Shown in pieces: positions 62,952 through 64,000 of a stretch of 64,000 nucleotides of DNA. Source of the stretch: BNXB01 sp031548005 (GTDB taxonomy: Bacteria; Bacteroidota; Bacteroidia; Bacteroidales; Azobacteroidaceae); assembly GCA_031548005.1 (NCBI GenBank), contig JAVBRK010000003.1, forward strand, positions 12,823 to 76,822. The letters are read 5' to 3'. The notes below the pieces were generated by a model, which saw only the letters and a list, made by a program, of their open reading frames with translations, made no database searches and was not told where the DNA came from. The position numbers were made by a program, and so were the translations under genes. Position 1 is the first letter of the stretch, and every line of letters begins with the position of its first letter.

Positions 62952-64000
62952 TTACCTGCGTCCACCTCCGCCTCCGGATGAACGTCCACCTCCACCACTG
63001 CTGCCACCAGAACTGCTTGAACGTCCTCCACCGCCGCTGCTGCCGCTACTATAGCTGCCACTGGAAGAAGAACGGGAAGGAGCGCTGTAAGTAGAACTTC
63101 TGTTACTGTCGCTGCTTCTTGTTGAGCCGGAGTATGTATTATTACTGTTGCTACTACGGGTCCTGGTTCCCTGTGAGTTCTGATTTGAATTGCTAGCCGG
63201 TTGAGAACTCCGTGTGCGGGTAGTTCCTGAATAAGTGGAATTTGTACTTCCATCATCAGATCTTCTCACCGGACGGACAGTCCGGGTTGAATTCTCACTC
63301 GACCGGGTAGTGCCGTATTCGGAACCGGATGAATAGGAGCGGGTACGTGTCGGTGAATTGGTGTAATTACCATCTCCGGAACGAGTGGAGGTGCTTCTGG
63401 TTGTCGCAGAGGATCTCCGGCTCCCTGTTGTGTATCCGTCCGAACTGCGAACTGAGCGTCCACCTCTCGAATATCCGTCACCTCTGGCATATCCGTCGGT
63501 CCGGGTGGAGTACCTTCCGGCAGAGCGTCCGCCTTCCCGGTAATATTGTCCAGAGTTGTAATATCTGTTGCCGTAGTATGGCCCGCTACAATAACCCCAA
63601 TATGATCCGTAATAAGGAGAATACCAGGGATCATACCAACTATAGTACCAGGGGCTGTACCAACTGTAATACCAAGGGGTATACCAACCATAGTAACGGG
63701 GTCCGTACAATCCCGAATACCAGCCATATCCTCCGTACCAGTAAGGATCCCAGCCGGATCCCCATCCTACATTGATATTCACATTGGAGTATGAGTCGCT
63801 TTGGTCACTGAAGTCCAGAACATACCCTCCATCTTTATCGTAAGCGATGTTTACATTGTCTGCACCTACCACCGTAATCTTGGCCGGGTCATGAAATTTA
63901 ATGATGCGTTCTGTAATCTGTCCATCGACATAGGGAACGGTATCCTCGACAATATATTGTTCTTCAGAAACAAGGGTATCGTTTACATAACGGCGATTGT
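62952..64000 (-). CDS. Repetitive Trp/Tyr-rich then Ser/Arg/Gly-rich protein, 5' end outside window
   Basis: Frame open from the right edge to the stop at 62952 (at least 348 residues); the true start lies beyond 64000, and the first possible GTG at 63872 is internal. The visible N-terminal part (YVNDTLVSEEQYIVEDTVPY, ITVVGADNVNIAYDKDGGYV) is ordinary sequence. Then come a Gly/Trp/Tyr block with WYxPWYYS repeats (63606-63686), a ~180-residue Ser/Thr/Arg/Asn-rich stretch, and a tail of GGGGRSS repeats ending GGGGGRR. No family recognised. The composition suggests a disordered, adhesive or surface-exposed protein. It precedes an outer-membrane barrel gene. Confidence 0.8.
   Translation of the reverse strand, partial: NRRYVNDTLVSEEQYIVEDTVPYVDGQITERIIKFHDPAKITVVGADNVNIAYDKDGGYVLDFSDQSDSYSNVNINVGWGSGWDPYWYGGYGWYSGLYGPRYYGWYTPWYYSWYSPWYYSWYDPWYSPYYGSYWGYCSGPYYGNRYYNSGQYYREGGRSAGRYSTRTDGYARGDGYSRGGRSVRSSDGYTTGSRRSSATTRSTSTRSGDGNYTNSPTRTRSYSSGSEYGTTRSSENSTRTVRPVRRSDDGSTNSTYSGTTRTRSSQPASNSNQNSQGTRTRSSNSNNTYSGSTRSSDSNRSSTYSAPSRSSSSGSYSSGSSGGGGRSSSSGGSSGGGGRSSGGGGGRR
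63606..63686 (-). repeat. Tandem 24-nt repeat coding WYxPWYYS
   Basis: Three imperfect 8-residue units (WYTPWYYS, WYSPWYYS, WYDPWYSP) followed by a decayed unit. The DNA repeats as well, so copy number may vary between strains. Confidence 0.75.

Noticed and set aside
63329..63775. 148-codon plus-strand frame over the repeat protein
   Set aside because: Produced by the biased composition of the minus-strand repetitive gene.

Overview
The window is chromosomal DNA from an anaerobic member of the Bacteroidota, most likely order Bacteroidales. This rests on several things: a type IX secretion pair (PorU, PorV), a MurF-Alr fusion, families largely confined to the phylum (DUF4270, DUF4296, DUF2490), a CarboxypepD-type TonB-dependent receptor, a serine-type sulfatase, and many promoters that fit the Bacteroides pattern (-33 TTTG, -7 TAnnTTTG). 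An Odoribacteraceae-like gut species would fit, but the genus cannot be fixed from the sequence alone. I saw no rRNA, tRNA, CRISPR array, insertion sequence, phage or integrase.

Left edge (1-9229, minus strand): a four-gene operon made of a DegT-family aminotransferase, a 3-hydroxyacyl-CoA dehydrogenase, a MATE exporter and a very large polyketide/polyunsaturated-fatty-acid-synthase-like enzyme cut by the window edge. The synthase has two nitronate-monooxygenase/enoyl-reductase-like barrels, then KS, AT and two nearly identical ACPs, and probably the beginning of a KR. This is the best candidate for an undescribed biosynthetic system. A 542-bp AT-rich spacer separates it from the next genes.

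9772-16232 (plus): rex, a fumarylacetoacetate-hydrolase-family enzyme, porU, porV and ispF, closely packed. 16222-18191 (minus): a FemAB/GNAT-like protein and an M20 deacylase. 18265-25576 (plus): acyl-CoA ligase, DUF2490 protein, tsaD, an Mpv17-like membrane protein, a polysaccharide deacetylase and a lipoprotein sulfatase. 25577-30725 (minus): an NtrC-type regulator, its histidine kinase and a TonB-dependent receptor, which form one unit.

30839-52190 is mostly housekeeping: ileS, a DksA-like protein, lspA and a DUF4296 lipoprotein; rplS and pnp on the minus strand; a thioredoxin-fold lipoprotein without CxxC; greA with a terminator-like hairpin in its leader; a HIT protein; murF-alr; fabI; a Sua5/YrdC protein; a truncated GT5 glycogen-synthase-like protein with a DUF4270 lipoprotein; panC and panD; DUF2156 and GNAT proteins; and a second MATE transporter.

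52196-59123 is a surface-polysaccharide locus. Three GT4 glycosyltransferases plus miaA run leftward; a GT2, a GT4 and a hexapeptide acyltransferase run rightward from a shared divergent promoter region. The window ends with cdsA, an MFS transporter, a FadL/OMPP1-type outer-membrane protein and a Trp/Tyr-rich then Ser/Arg/Gly-rich repetitive protein that runs off the right edge.
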